Part shown: piece after piece, positions 22,871 through 34,700 of the stretch | Layout: each line of letters starts with the position of its first letter | Position numbering within the stretch: the stretch's first letter is position 1 | Assembly (NCBI GenBank): GCA_014529385.2 | Contig: CM043966.1 | Coordinates: 142,708,211 to 142,772,210, forward strand | Origin: Adiantum capillus-veneris | Lineage: Eukaryota; Streptophyta; Polypodiopsida; Polypodiales; Pteridaceae | Length of the DNA stretch: 64,000 nucleotides | Direction: 5' to 3' | Made by a program: the position numbers and the translations under genes | Notes under the pieces: model-generated | What the model was told of the DNA's origin: nothing | Databases searched by the model: none | Seen by the model: only the letters and a program-made list of their open reading frames with translations

Positions 22871-23946
22871 GACAAGAACCTATGAGAAAACTCTATTCAT
22901 TGAATGAGGACACTCTGATGTTCATAGCCAATCAAGAGTGTAGACCAGAGACCATTCTGGCTAAGCAAGAACAACCATCAAATGCACCACCAGTGACTCA
23001 ACAAGATGGACCATGCTACAAGTGTGGAGGTAATCATTGGGCCAAGAATTTTTCTCGTGTAGAGATAATTGGATATTCTTTGGAGTGTGCCATTACACAC
23101 GTTGTAAAGGTGACAGGGTGGATAGCATCAAACGAGTCAATCACTGCTCAAGGCTACTTCCAAGGAAACACTAATGTTTGGGCCAAAAAGCCTAAAGTAA
23201 CAGCCTGGACCTACCCACCTCAATCAACGAGTTCTACAAGGAACAAGACGTGCTATCAACGGAATACAAAATACTCAGGGAAGCGAAAGAACACCAACAA
23301 AAGGCAAACAAAAAGACCTTCCAAGCGGGCAACGCGAAAAGTTTGGGTACCGAAATCAGACTTCAACAAAGATACCCAACACAAACGGGTGAATCAGCGG
23401 ATGATTCCAGTGAAGCTACTTGAAGCACAAGGATTCTATGAAGTTAACACCCAAATATGGTTACCCAAAGTAGTTTCTCAACCTAGAGCCACTAAGACCA
23501 ACCAAGTAGCAAAGGACCCCACACAAAGACAATCAACAACAACAAAGAGCCAATGGGGACTAAGCACAACCAAGGGAGAAACAACCTCAAAATGGATCCC
23601 TCGTCTTCTACTACGAAAGCAAGGCTTTTACAACGGAAATCATCAGGTTTGGATACCAAAGCCTAGTGTCCATCAAATTGTAGAAGAAGATAAAATGCCA
23701 ACGGTCACACAAGGACCAAAAACAAGATGGGTTCCAAAATTGCTAGTGGAAACTCAATCACAGAGAACCCACACATCTCGACAATTGTTTCTCATGGAAA
23801 TTAATGCAAAGGCTACATCAAGCCCTATCAGAGTTGGACTTGTTTTACAAACAAGTATCAACATACAACAAGCAAGTCAAGAGGAGCCAAAATATGCCAA
23901 CCTACTTGACAAAATGGTGGCCTCCAAAGACCAACACAATGAATAA
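22786..23946 (+). pseudogene. Zinc-knuckle remnant and WxPK-repeat protein of element B
   Basis: Overlaps the end of gag in another frame, so a frameshift separates them. The first recognisable text is LNEDTLMFIANQE, matching Z (DARTLMFIAHGG). Then comes a decayed knuckle, CYKCGGNHWAKNF (last Cys replaced by Phe), with a second one reduced to LECAITHVV. No protease follows. Instead a very basic region holds about five W/M-x-P-x modules: AQGYFQGNTNVW (23146), VWVPKS (23340), MIPVKLLEAQGFY with NTQIWLPK (23400-23469), KWIPRLLLRKQGFY with GNHQVWIPK (23590-23661) and RWVPKLLVETQ (23725). The same modules are in the left-edge fragment after its protease, so in B the protease has probably been deleted. 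Function unknown; strong positive charge suggests nucleic-acid binding. Confidence 0.7.
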
Positions 23947-25198
23947 GGCCTTAATCTCAAGAACTTCTGGCATTGGGTTTCAGGCCATGAACAGGTAAGT
24001 CCAAGTCGCCATTAAAAATGCATGGCATAAAAGTCAAGATTCGGGCAGCTGAGCCACTAAATGAGCAAGGCATTAGTCCCAAAGCTTCAAGTAATATTCA
24101 CTGTGGTCTAAGAGTCTTAGCTATTCTAGGTACTGCTCAAGGTGGAGGAGTTGAGCATATTTATGTTGTGTCGCTCATGCTGGTATAGGTGAGCATAAGA
24201 GTCCAAGTCTATGTATTTTAAGTTTGGTTAAGTGAAGAAGAGAGTCCAAAAGACACTCACGCACTATGCATAGTGAGGAATGAGTGGAGAAGCTTCTACA
24301 TCGAAAACCCTTCTTGGAAACGTGCAAGCTATTGAGACGTCCTTTGATGTCACATGTGCTACATTTGTTCCTTGAAGCACCCATCAACTCCATCTTTTAC
24401 ACTACATGCTTTTGTTTGAAAACTTCTCATAAGCATATAGAGTGTCCCATAATTGGCACTTACATTAGGCAGTCTTCCTTTGTTTCTCCCAAGCACTCAC
24501 CTTGCATGACAGGTACTTCCAGTCCAAATGCTCAACTCCAATAAGAGCGTATACCAAAGGCACTTTTTTCCCACTGGGTTTTTCCCTTTGGTCATCCAGG
24601 TTTTAAGACCCTAATCTAGACCTCATCATCAACTTCTTGTATATATTCCTTCTACATCAACAATAAGGAAAGGGCTACCCAAATCAATCAAAAACAACTT
24701 GGAGTAAAAACAGTAGGTCTCCATATGCTTATCAAGAGCATCTTTTATCTTCAAGGGTGACAACAAAGCTCTATCCAACAATGGAAAGTCAAAGAATGGC
24801 CTACAACATCAAGCAATGAGAAATTTAGAAAGCGAGCTATCCACAACAATAAAAAATAGCTCACACAGTGCTTCAACATTGGTGACCTATTGCATATCTA
24901 AAATAAAGTCCACGCCACAAGGAGGATCAGTTCCACACGATCAAACACTTCAACATCCATCTTTACGGCAGCTAAGATTGACAACCAAGAGGCGAATGCA
25001 CAACAAGAAGCAACGTTGCCTCGATAATCAAAGCTCAAATCATGTATCAACAACATGACAGCTATGCATCACTCAAGGAAGGAGGGAGCGTCATCAACAA
25101 CAACAGGCTTCCCAAGATGAAGACCAACCTTGAAGACAAAGCTAAAGACAACCCTATGACAAGACTGCACAAGGTTGTGTCAAGGGACGACACGAGCT
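23947..25198 (+). other. 3' non-coding region of element B
   Basis: Many stops in all frames and no RT, RNase H or integrase motif. The last codons before the polypurine tract read like a decayed polyprotein tail (DDTS then GGV). Confidence 0.6.
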
Positions 25199-25211
25199 AG
25201 GAAGGGGGGAG
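25199..25211 (+). promoter_or_regulatory. Polypurine tract of element B
   Basis: AGGAAGGGGGGAG directly before TGTTTGGAGG of the 3' LTR. Confidence 0.85.
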
Positions 25212-25590
25212 TGTTTGGAGGTGATAACAACATACAAGTGCCCACCTAGCCAAGGCGCCCGTTGGGTCATCCGGCCAAAGTTTTGATGTGGTCACATTAT
25301 TTTTCCGATGTTTAATACATCAAACCTTGTAAAAGTCTAATGACAATTGCCTATGTCAAGTCTGAGTCAAAGATGTAATTTTTCCAATGATGTATGTAAA
25401 GGTCCATGAGAAGTTGGCCGCCGGCCACTTTAGAAAGCCCTAGGTATATAATACACTAAGGTTAGTGGGAAAGGGGAGATTATTTTTTGAAGATAAGGGA
25501 CTACTGCGTTACGTACAGAGATCTACCTCTTTGCTCCAACTTGTAATCATCGCTTCTGTGGCTACGGTAATCCAAATTCACTTTTGTTTC

Positions 25591-25784
25591 TGAAGGAGTA
25601 CGAGCGGAAGTGCGACGCGAGAGAGAGTGCGAGAAGAAGAGCACGAAGATATGGTGAACTCGCTCTACTGTAATGTGTAGAGCATAGTGAGTTCTAGTAT
25701 TAGGTTTTTACAAAAGAATATGTGTACATACCTGGCGGCCCGCCCACTTACCTGGGCGACCACATTGGGCTTTATACCCCAACA
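25591..25784 (-). repeat. 3' LTR of copia C
   Basis: Plus strand TGAAGGAGTACGAGCGG ... TATACCCCAACA. Adjacent CCTCCCACTTAAAG is the polypurine tract on the minus strand. Confidence 0.95.
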
Positions 25785-25873
25785 ACCTCCCACTTAAAGT
25801 TCAATGTGGTACTTTAAGTGTGAGAGAAGCTACTATACAAGCTAATATACAAGAGATGTAGAGAAGTGATGTA

Positions 25874-27478
25874 CTACCCTACACCTAACTGCTTGCAAAA
25901 ATGCGCAAATCTCTCTGAGGGAAGTCCTTTTGTAAGTAAATCAGCAGGATTTTCTGTGGTGTGAACTTTGATAAGCTGAAGTTGCTTATCCACGAGCATT
26001 TCCCTGATGAAATGATACTTCACATCCACATGCTTTTTCTTTGAGTGATAAACTGGATTGTGAGCCAATTGTATAGCACTTTGACTATCACAATATAACA
26101 CAGGCATCTCTTCTTTGATTCCCAAATCTGTTACTAATCGATTAAGCCAAATTGATTCTTTGCATGCCTCTGATACTGCAACATATTCAGCCTCTGGAGT
26201 AGACTGAGTACCACAAGCTTGTAATCTAGAACGCCATGATACTGCTCCACCAGCCATAAACACATACCCTGAGGTAGACCTTCGGTTGTCTATGTCACCT
26301 GCATAATCTGAGTCTGTAAAACCCTTTACACTTAGCTCCTGACTCCCATAGCATATACGCATACTCTTTGTAGCTTTCAGGTATCTCAATATTCCTTTCA
26401 CTGCCTCCCAATGTTTCTTGCCTGGGTTTGACATGTATCGACTTACTACTCCCACTGCAAATGCAATGTCTGGGCGAGTAGCAATCATTGTATACATTAA
26501 ACTACCCACTGCAGACGCATATGGAATCTTATCCATTTCAGCCTGTTCTTCCTCAGACACAGGACAATCTTGTTTGCTAAGTTTCACATATGGTAGAAAT
26601 GGAACACTCAGTGCCTTTCCCTTCTCCATATTGAAACGTTGCAAAACCTTGTCAATATACTCTGTTTGAGATAACCAAATCAACTTCTTTGATATGTCTC
26701 TCTCAATGCGCATACCAAGTATATGACTTGCCTCACCCATGTCTTTCATGTCAATCGATTTTTCCATCTTTGACTTTAAAGCTGAAATTTCTTCCAAGTG
26801 CTTGCCAGCAATCAACATGTCATCCACATACAAAATAAGGATCAGCCAACTACCATCCTTAGCCTTCTTTGTATATAGACAGTGATCGAACTCACTACGT
26901 TTGTAGCCTTGGGAAATCATAAACTTGTGGAATTTATGGTACCATGCCCTCGGTGATTGTTTTAAGCCATAAAGACTCTTTAACAACTGGCATACCCAAT
27001 CTTCCTTGCCTTTCTCAACAAACCCTTTTGGCTGCTGCATGTAAATTTCTACATCTAAATCACCATGCAAGAACGCTGTCTTGACATCCATTTGGTGCAA
27101 CACCAAATCTAATATGGCAACCAATGCAAGAAAGCATCTCAATGTAGTCATCTTGACCACCGGAGAGAAGACTTCCTCAAAGTCAATGCCTTGTTCTTGC
27201 TTAAATCCCTTGGCAACAAGCCTTGCTTTGTACTTTGGCTGACTATCATGAGCGGTGATCTTATACCTGTAAACCCATTTACAAGGTAGAGCCTTTTTGC
27301 CTCGTGGTAATTTAACTAGCTTCCATGTCTTGTTTTTATGCAGAGCTGTCATCTCTGACTGCATGGCCAATTGCCAATTCCCGGAGTCCTTCATTTGCAC
27401 TGCTTCCTTGTAACATGAAGGCTCATTGCAATCAGTCAACATGACATAGTTCATAGATGGAACAAACCTATCAGGAGG
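25874..27478 (-). pseudogene. pol: Reverse transcriptase and RNase H of copia C
   Basis: RT begins near KTWKLVKLPRGKKALPCKW. Catalytic motifs are present: QMDVKTAFLHGDL, LYGLKQSPRAWY and the active-site YVDD in LILYVDDMLIAGK. RNase H follows with GFTDSDYAGDIDNRRSTSGY, EAEYVAVSEA and YCDSQSAIQLA, ending in the LTKGLPSERF tail usual for copia. This 526-codon block is uninterrupted; a TGA at 27479-27481, where copia elements typically have Arg, separates it from integrase. It would copy element RNA to DNA in virus-like particles. The neighbouring sequence in the B LTR shows the insertion is recent relative to A. Confidence 0.96.
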
Positions 27479-27481
27479 TCA

Positions 27482-28282
27482 CGTGACACGTCCAGATCTA
27501 CGCACAATAGGTGTCTCATGCTCAGCCACAACCTGTGGTTCCACTCTATCCTGTCCTTGCTCCTCTTGAGCCCTGACATTTTGTCTTGCACGTGTAGGTC
27601 CATCTTCTTGGAAGACAACTCTTCTAATCTCCTCAACCCTCTCTGGTTTAGAATGATATTTGGATTCATTAAAGTGAACATCATTGCTGCAGACAACCTT
27701 TCTGGATTCGGGATCCCAAAGTCTCTACCCCATCTCACCAGAATTACCATAGCCTAGAAAGATGCACTTTCTACTCTTTGGCTCAAGTTTGTTCCTAAAT
27801 TCCTTTGGAACGTGAGTATATGCCTCACAGCCAAAGACTCTGAGATGCTTGTATGAGGGCATTTTGCCTGACCATACCATCTCTGGCACTGAATCCTTCT
27901 GCAAAACCTTGCTAGGAGATCTATTTACAAGATGAACAGCTGTTGATACAGCTTCAGCCCAAAACCCATTTGGCAGCTGTGCATTAGACAACATACTTCT
28001 GACCTTCTCTTGTATGGTCCTATTCATCCTCTCAGCAACACCATTTTGAGGAGGATTGTAAGGAGCAGTAAGTTCACGTTTTATACCTTTTGACTCAAAA
28101 AAGTCCTGAAAGGCCTTTGAAACATACTCTCCACCATTGTCAATGCGTAATCATTTAAGCTTCTTGCCACTCTGATTCTCCACAAGTGTCACAAACGTTT
28201 TGAAAACACTAAACGCTTCATCCTTGTGCTTGAGAAAGTAAACCCATACTTTACTCGAGTAATCATCTATAAATGTCATAAA
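27482..28282 (-). pseudogene. pol: Integrase core and C-terminus of copia C
   Basis: The same frame as gag and RT, with stops at 28151-28153 (TGA), 27725-27727 (TAG) and 27479-27481 (TGA). Core motifs: TFIDDYSSKVW (first Asp), LRIDNGGEY (second Asp), NPPQNGVAERMNRTI (Glu), then KMPSYKHLRVFGCEAY and the WDPESRKVV segment that leads to RT in copia elements. Catalytic residues are intact apart from the stops. Confidence 0.92.
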
Positions 28283-29851
28283 TTAAGAAGCTCCCCCTAG
28301 AGATAGGTTAGGCATAGGTCCACACAAATCACTATGAACAAGTGCCAACTGTGTATCTCTTCTACTGCTTCTATGCTTATGTGGCTGCTGTGTTTGCTTA
28401 CCATACAGACAATGTTCACAGAATTCAAAATCATTAAATGAAAACCCAGGCAAATAACCAGAACGAGACAAGATTTCCATTCCCTTCTTGGACATATGTC
28501 CTAACCGGCTATGCCACAAAGAAACGTTCGGCTGCTCGGTTACATTGATTACATTTTTAGAGACATTTGATACATAAATCATGTAAAGTCCTCCAGACTT
28601 TACTCCATGTGCTACTGTCATAGAACCCTTGGATATCTTCCACATGTTCTGTCCAAAAGTGGTGACGTAGCCAGCATCATCAAGTAAACCTGTGCTGATC
28701 AAGCTCTTTGTAATTGCGGGAACATGTCTCACATTCTTCAACGTGAAAGAAGAGCCATTCTGAAACTTCAATTGAACATCTCCAACACCTAAGATCTCAC
28801 ATGTCTGCCCATTTCCTAGCCGAACATGATCTTTAGTGGTCACATAAGAAGTAAACCACTCCTTGTTTGGAGACACATGAAGTGATGCCCCTGAGTCTAT
28901 AATCCAGTCACTCAGTGCATTTCCATCAGATGCTGTAAGAAGAGCTGAGTCCATTGTATTCTTCAAGAAGTAGACGTCTCCTGACACTAGATTGTCATCC
29001 TCTGCAACAGTGTTTGTCACATTTATTTCTTGAATCTTCACTGAGTACTTGTTCTTCTCACCATGGTCTTCAGCTTTCTCTTTGCCTTTTTCTACTTTCC
29101 ATTCTCTGCAGTCTCTTTTCATGTGACCCTTCTTGCCACAATGGTAGCATTCTATGTCACTCTTGCCTTTAGCACTGCGGGACTTGCTACGAGACTGATT
29201 CCTCTTTCCACCTTTGTAATTTTCTTTGGTCCTTCCCCTGACAACTAAGGTTGTTCCTTTGCCTTTGTCCATTGTCTTTCTATTGGTTTCTTCAGTAAGC
29301 AGACTTCCTTCTACACCTGCTATGTTCAAACCATCTAGAGGTGCAGAATTACTCAAAGTTGTGCGAAAAGTGTCCCAACTTTCCGGCAATGTGATCAACA
29401 GGAACATAGCTCAAACAGGTTCATCAAACTTGACACCTTGAGCTGACAACTGACTATAGATTGTGCTGAATTCGTTCAGATGATTGGACATAGGTGTCCC
29501 TTCTTTTATCTTCAAGTCAACAAGCTTCTTAAGCCAGTATACCTGTGAAGCTGCACTCTGCTTCTCATAAAGATCACTCAGCTTTAACCATGCTTGATAA
29601 GCCGACATCTCGTCTACTACATTGAAGTAAACGCTTTCTGCCAATGTCAACATAATGGTAGAAAGTGCCAATTCATCCATTTCGCTCCATTCATCTTCGT
29701 CCATATCTTCTGGTTTTATCCCCTTGAGCTTTATAGGTTTTATCTGCTTCTTTTGTACCAATACGTGCCAAATCTGCTTCTTCCACAATGGGAAATTGGT
29801 TCCATCCAGCTTCTTGATATTGTAAAGAGCAGTGTCCTGTGATCCAGCCAT
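28283..29851 (-). pseudogene. gag: Gag, protease and integrase zinc domain of copia C
   Basis: ATG at 29851 (MAGSQDTALYNIKKLDGTNF), typical copia Gag of UBN2 type, then a TGA at 29411-29413. The frame continues with LPESWDTFRTTLSNS, the knuckle CYHCGKKGHMKRDC, protease WIIDSGASLHVSPNKEWF (catalytic DSGA intact), LGNGQTCEILGVGDV, and the integrase HHCC part: LWHSRLGHMSKKGME and CEHCLYGKQ. It stops at TAA 28283-28285 before the integrase core. One frame, no indels. Confidence 0.94.
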
Positions 29852-30928
29852 AGCTACGCTTCACAGTAGTTTACTTTCCTGGGAAAAATTCGGCAGAGTT
29901 TTCCCTGTAAACTGACCTCTGAACCAATATCAACCTGTCAAATGAACCAAGAAAGCTTTAGATTCTGTATAAATTTTGGCAGGGTCGCCTTTGTAAAATG
30001 GCTCTGGTGTACTCAACAACAGACCAAAAAACAGCTCAAAAAACACTGTCTCTCTGACACTGTAAGTTGTGGGTAAACCTGTCCTGCACCTGTACTGTCT
30101 CTGACTGTCCTGTCACTGTCCTACAAGCATAGACTGCAACAATGCCTCAACAGCAGTAAAGCAAAGATGCAATCCCAACTGTCTAACTCACAGTCAATAC
30201 ATCCTAGCTGCCTATCTAAGGGTGCTCGAGGGATCGCTCCAAGACGTGTATCACCGAAAGGATCTCAACATTCGATAATCCCCCAGCTCAATAAAACCTC
30301 ACTTGACCCTCAACAAAGGCTGCAGTAAATCTGACAATACATAGACTTCCCACAAAGTCATACATCCACAAATTTCCCACTGTATGCTGTAACCGCTGCG
30401 GCGGTTGTTTGCTGCGTGACTCACAGCCAGCAAACCCTCAACAGACATACATCATCTCTGACAATACATCCCATGTGGAAGTACCTGCAATGTCAGGATG
30501 AAATTTGGAATATCAAGCACAAGCTACCTGATGAACTAGTGGATGTCGCCTACAGTCTGTGTGTAGATGCGTCCGTGTTGTATTTGACACGCCTCCAAGA
30601 ACTGTGAGCCGTCCTTCGATGTGTAGACAGCCACAAATCAACACTTTGGGAGTGTCGATATCCTCAGCACCTGCAGTCATAAGCCAAAAACCCCAAATTT
30701 GCAGAGTCGGATCTGCACCCGTTGAGACCACGTAGTCGAAAATGGCCAGCGCAGACCTTTGTCGAAGCCGAATGGTGGCCGAGATGACCTCAGAATGAAA
30801 TTCTGACAACACCGAGCCCTTCAGGTCTTCCCACGAGATTTGGGGCCGTGTCTTCGCCTGTCGAATTTCACTCCAATCTGAGTTGGTGACTCTAGCCTCC
30901 TGCAGTGCTGCCCCGAGCCTCAATCTGA
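29852..30928 (-). other. Leader of copia C
   Basis: About 1.1 kb between primer-binding site and gag ATG, long for a copia element. No convincing ORF; ORFs at 30416-30607 and 30513-30923 overlap on opposite strands and match nothing I recognise. Confidence 0.6.
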
Positions 30929-30940
30929 GCTCTGATACCA
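30929..30940 (-). promoter_or_regulatory. Primer-binding site of copia C
   Basis: Minus strand TGGTATCAGAGC, complementary to the 3' end of initiator tRNA-Met, two bases from the 5' LTR. Confidence 0.93.
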
Positions 30941-30942
30941 GG

Positions 30943-31134
30943 TGAAGGAGTACGAGCGGAAGTACGATGCGAGAGAGAGTGCGAGAAGAAGAGCACGACG
31001 ATATGGTGAACTCGCTCTACTGTAATGTGTAGAGCATAGTGAGTTCTTATTAGGTTTTTACAAAAGAATATGTGTACATACCTGGCGGCCCGCCCACTTA
31101 CCTGGGCGACCACATTGGGCTTTATACCCCAACA
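30943..31134 (-). repeat. 5' LTR of copia C
   Basis: Same ends as 25591-25784. Lacks two bases in the GTTCTAGTATTAGG region. Confidence 0.95.
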
Positions 31135-31703
31135 GTTTCTTGCATTCTGTTCCTCTTACTCTGCTCTTTCATTCAAGTGTAAGCATTCAAGATTCGGTGA
31201 AGGTTTCGAACGCATCTGTTTAGGCCTTAAATCGCTGTGTTGAGTGTTTATATGTGTATTTTATGTTGTTTTGACCCTAGGAGAGGCTTTAGGGACCTAA
31301 AAACGACCCTTTAGGATCATTCATTTACTGTTTTTGCGTACTGTGGGACGAACGATCGCGATCGTTGTACCTCTCCAGAATGCTGTGACAGTGATAGGAT
31401 ATGTTTCTGATAGTCCCTGTAGCTTCCCTTCAAGTTTCGTGCGATTCCGATATGATTTGCATGGTGAACGGGTGTGATGACTGTAGAGCTGTGTAGAAGG
31501 ACATAGGCAGATTACTTGGCTTTAGTGTGATTGATTTGCTTGTAGAGTTAGTAGTTGCATCTCTTCGAGTTCACTTCATTAGGATTGACACCCTAGTGAG
31601 TTTCCATGCCTTATCCGAGTTGCTTCCCCTGTATCTATAAATTTATGTTGATGCTTGAGAGCTATGCTATGGACGTCCGTCGCGGCGACCCGCAAACAGC
31701 GTT

Positions 31704-34700
31704 GTGTTAACGTATGCTCTTAGCAGATCCTTTAGCACAAGATTACTCTTTGTAATCTTTGAAATCTACCTATCCCCTTGGATAACTGACAGTACTGAGG
31801 TGTTTTTTTCGCACGGTTTACAGACAGTCTTCCCAGATGACTGGTAAATGGGAAATCATAGTAGTGTTTAACATCGGTAAAGAATCAACAATGTCCGAAA
31901 TAACCATCGTGGTTAACTTGAAAAAATCCAAAAACGCCCAAACCGAGCCATGACCTCTATTGGTGATTAGTGGATTTAAAAGTAATCTCATAGAGATAGT
32001 GCACATAGAGTGCAAAATGCTTCATAAGCAACAACCTGTGGAATATGCATGCCATTCCAAATCAGCCTTTGCTAAACAGTAGGGCCCATAACACCTAGTG
32101 TGCATGCATTTAGCAAAAACAGATCCGAACCTGTATATCCATGGTGATCCTTGCCTTCAACTTGTGGCAAATGTGATGCACCTAGCACACATTAAAGAGG
32201 ATTGTAAATAGTTCTGAAAAGAAAGTAAATACTGTCAGTTGCAATCTTTTGCAAGCCTTGCTGAAATGTCTGAACCATAATAGAAGGTGAAACAGTGATC
32301 ACATCTAGGTACAAACAATGAAACTTTTTCATTTGCTATATGTGTAAACAACCATCTGTAATGTTGTTTAGCAATACTTGTACCTTAACAAGTCATTCTA
32401 AGTATCCGACAATTTCTGGCCACGAAATTGCTCCTGATACATCGTGATAAAAATGGTCTAGAAAACAGATGTGACCAGCACTTAGGGACTTTGTCGTGAC
32501 ACATATTTGAAATAGGGGCGCCAGTGTCAGTCCTAGAGACTCATATTTGCCACGTGGAATATGTCTCAACTAAGGATGTCTGAAAAAGAACATCCTACAA
32601 GTACAAGATGTACTTGTGTGTGGAGGTAGCTCTAAACACTCTACGACAGGAGTGAGAGGGACCCTCATTCATTGCTCCACACTGGCTGAACCGAACTCCT
32701 TGAGTTCCTAGACCATGTTGTATCCCATGTGACAACATGTGCGAAATTGAACCCTACAAGTAGGTTCATAATAGCATAAGGCAGAAAGATAGATTGGCTA
32801 CTTGGCCCAAAATACTTTGTGCCAACATGCCCTTGGCATGACTCTGTAACATTCAAGCGTACTTATACGTCTTGAAAAACCAAGCAAAGCATACTAAAAA
32901 TGGAATAATACCAAATCAATAGATGCATACCTGGAGATTCGAACATAATGGTCACTTACCCATATTCAAATGGGGAGAAGCACGTACCCTACTTGAAAAC
33001 AAACAGCATTGCATTGGGAAGCCTGGTTGTTGCCTTTGCAATCGAAGCTCTTGGATGAGAATCTACGTAGTCAAACCCCTTGATAAGACTCTTTGTAGAA
33101 ACTGCTCAACTAGAAAATAACGGTAACCAACATAGTTAACCGTGTACCGATTGAGTGGAATCAACTTGAAAAGCGTGTTCCTCTGCTACCGCGGGGTAGA
33201 TTGCGGAATTCTTTCCTTGAAAGTATAACTGGGAGAGATCAATTGTGATCCTCAATGCAGATCAAACTGTGATCCTTAATGCCGATGGGGTGATGTAGCA
33301 ATCACCTGTCGGGTCGTACCCCAAAACAGTATGTCCATAGACACTCCGTAGTGCTATAGAGAGAGCAAGAGACCCACACAAGTGAACTACCGATCTCTTG
33401 TGGACAGCCATGCTGTCATAACTGATTGCTGTATCTATACTTCCTTGTAGAGATCAACGGCTGTGAGTTGAAGAATTTCAAAAACTCAACCTGAATGTCG
33501 CACATAAAAAATGTAGTGCCAGAATGACACCCTAAACATTCGTAATGACTCTTGCTTGTCCATTAACGTTGATGTGTACTTCCCTAGGTAGATCTGTTCG
33601 ATCTTGAAAACAATCACCCAAAGAATGTCAATAATTGGGTCTTACCGTTAGTCAAGCTCTTAGCCTGTGTGGCTCATAGCCCTTATGCAAATTAGTGGTC
33701 AATGGATGAACCGATGAAGACTAATTTGAGTAGCATCTTAGCCACGTGTTAGCTGAGAGTTAGAGCACCTTGGCTCAGGGTGACTCACGAGCAGAACACG
33801 TAACAAAATCTTCTTAGAAGATTTTCATTTTTCCCTTAAAGAGAGAGAGAACGAGAGAAGAAGAGCATGCTGGGCTGAGGAACTTTCCATAAGTTTTGAG
33901 AGAGTGTGACCAAGCTATGTGCTCTTATGCATCTTATGCCTGACTTGAGCTTATCGTATAAGCATTCCACAATTTTCCGGTATGACTCGCTCATTGAGAG
34001 AGGTGTGTGCCCAAAATGTGTGCTCTTAGACATCTTATGCTTGAATTGCAGCCTATCCGATAAGCATTCCACAATCTGTCTATATGACTCGCTCATTGAG
34101 AGAGGTATCACATCTTTACCTACCTTCCTTGTAGGGGTCGTGAATGTATGAAAATGACTTAGCGTTGGCACGTTGCCTGTGAAATAAGTGTTGTTGTATG
34201 TTGACAGCAACCCAAACTGGTAGGGATTGTGTGAGCGAATATTCCCTAATTTGCTAGTTTCCCAAACTGTGTGCCAATGCCCTTGACTTCAAGTCAGTGG
34301 GCAGTACCTTGGCACCACGCAGAAGCCGTGCTTCATGTAAAATTGCCAAAGCACTTTGCTTTGCACAATGACAGTCATTGCCAAGCAAAGTGTAAACATG
34401 GAAAAAACTAAGAAAAACTTAAACTTGGCTAACCTGGTAGTTGTTGCTGCAACCAGGTGTCATGACATTCCCAAGAGAAAGCTCACGTAAAGATGGCTCA
34501 TAGCCAAAGTTGCCGTGCGAGATAAACTTGTCGTATATGGATATACACCCTCTTGTATCATATACATCCGTCGTATACACAATGAATTAATCTATAAACA
34601 GTTTGCTAAAGCCTTCCCAAGTTTGTATGCTCATAGCATATGCCAAACGTGGTGAATCACTATGCAAGATGCATGAATACAAGCCTTGCTTCACCTAAAT

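Larger units (their letters stand above)
25591..31134 (-). mobile_element. Element C: near-complete Ty1/copia element inside the B LTR
   Basis: LTRs 25591-25784 and 30943-31134 (194 and 192 bp; three substitutions and one 2-bp indel). Perfect GTTTC duplications at 25586-25590 and 31135-31139. Minus orientation: initiator-tRNA primer-binding site at 30929-30940, 1.1-kb leader, one long gag-pol frame 29851-25874 with five in-frame stops and no frameshift, polypurine tract at 25785-25797. The motif order Gag-protease-integrase-RT-RNase H is diagnostic of Ty1/copia. Confidence 0.96.
18038..31698 (+). mobile_element. Element B: Gag-only gypsy-like element, 3' LTR split by copia C
   Basis: 5' LTR 18038-18641 and 3' LTR 25212-31698 (938 bp once copia C and one copy of its target duplication are removed). 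Perfect GCGTT duplications flank it (18033-18037 and 31699-31703). Asp-tRNA-like primer-binding site 18643-18660, a 2.5-kb leader with a palindrome-bearing tandem array, gag from 21146, a zinc-knuckle/WxPK ORF to 23946, 1.2 kb of 3' non-coding sequence, polypurine tract 25199-25211. No protease, RT or integrase was found. LTR divergence over the shared part is roughly 2% by eye. Confidence 0.92.
25212..31698 (+). repeat. 3' LTR of element B, interrupted by copia C
   Basis: Segments 25212-25590 and 31140-31698 form a 938-bp LTR beginning TGTTTGGAGG and ending CGCAAACA, followed by the GCGTT target duplication. TATA box at about 25445. A perfect 16-bp palindrome, AACGATCGCGATCGTT, is at 31351-31366, about 340 bp from the LTR end. 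It is the LTR version of the leader palindromes. Confidence 0.9.

Noticed and set aside
27451-27750. Minus-strand ORF in copia C between integrase and RT
   Set aside because: It is out of the gag-pol frame. The true frame here reads WDPESRKVV and continues to RT, with two in-frame stops.
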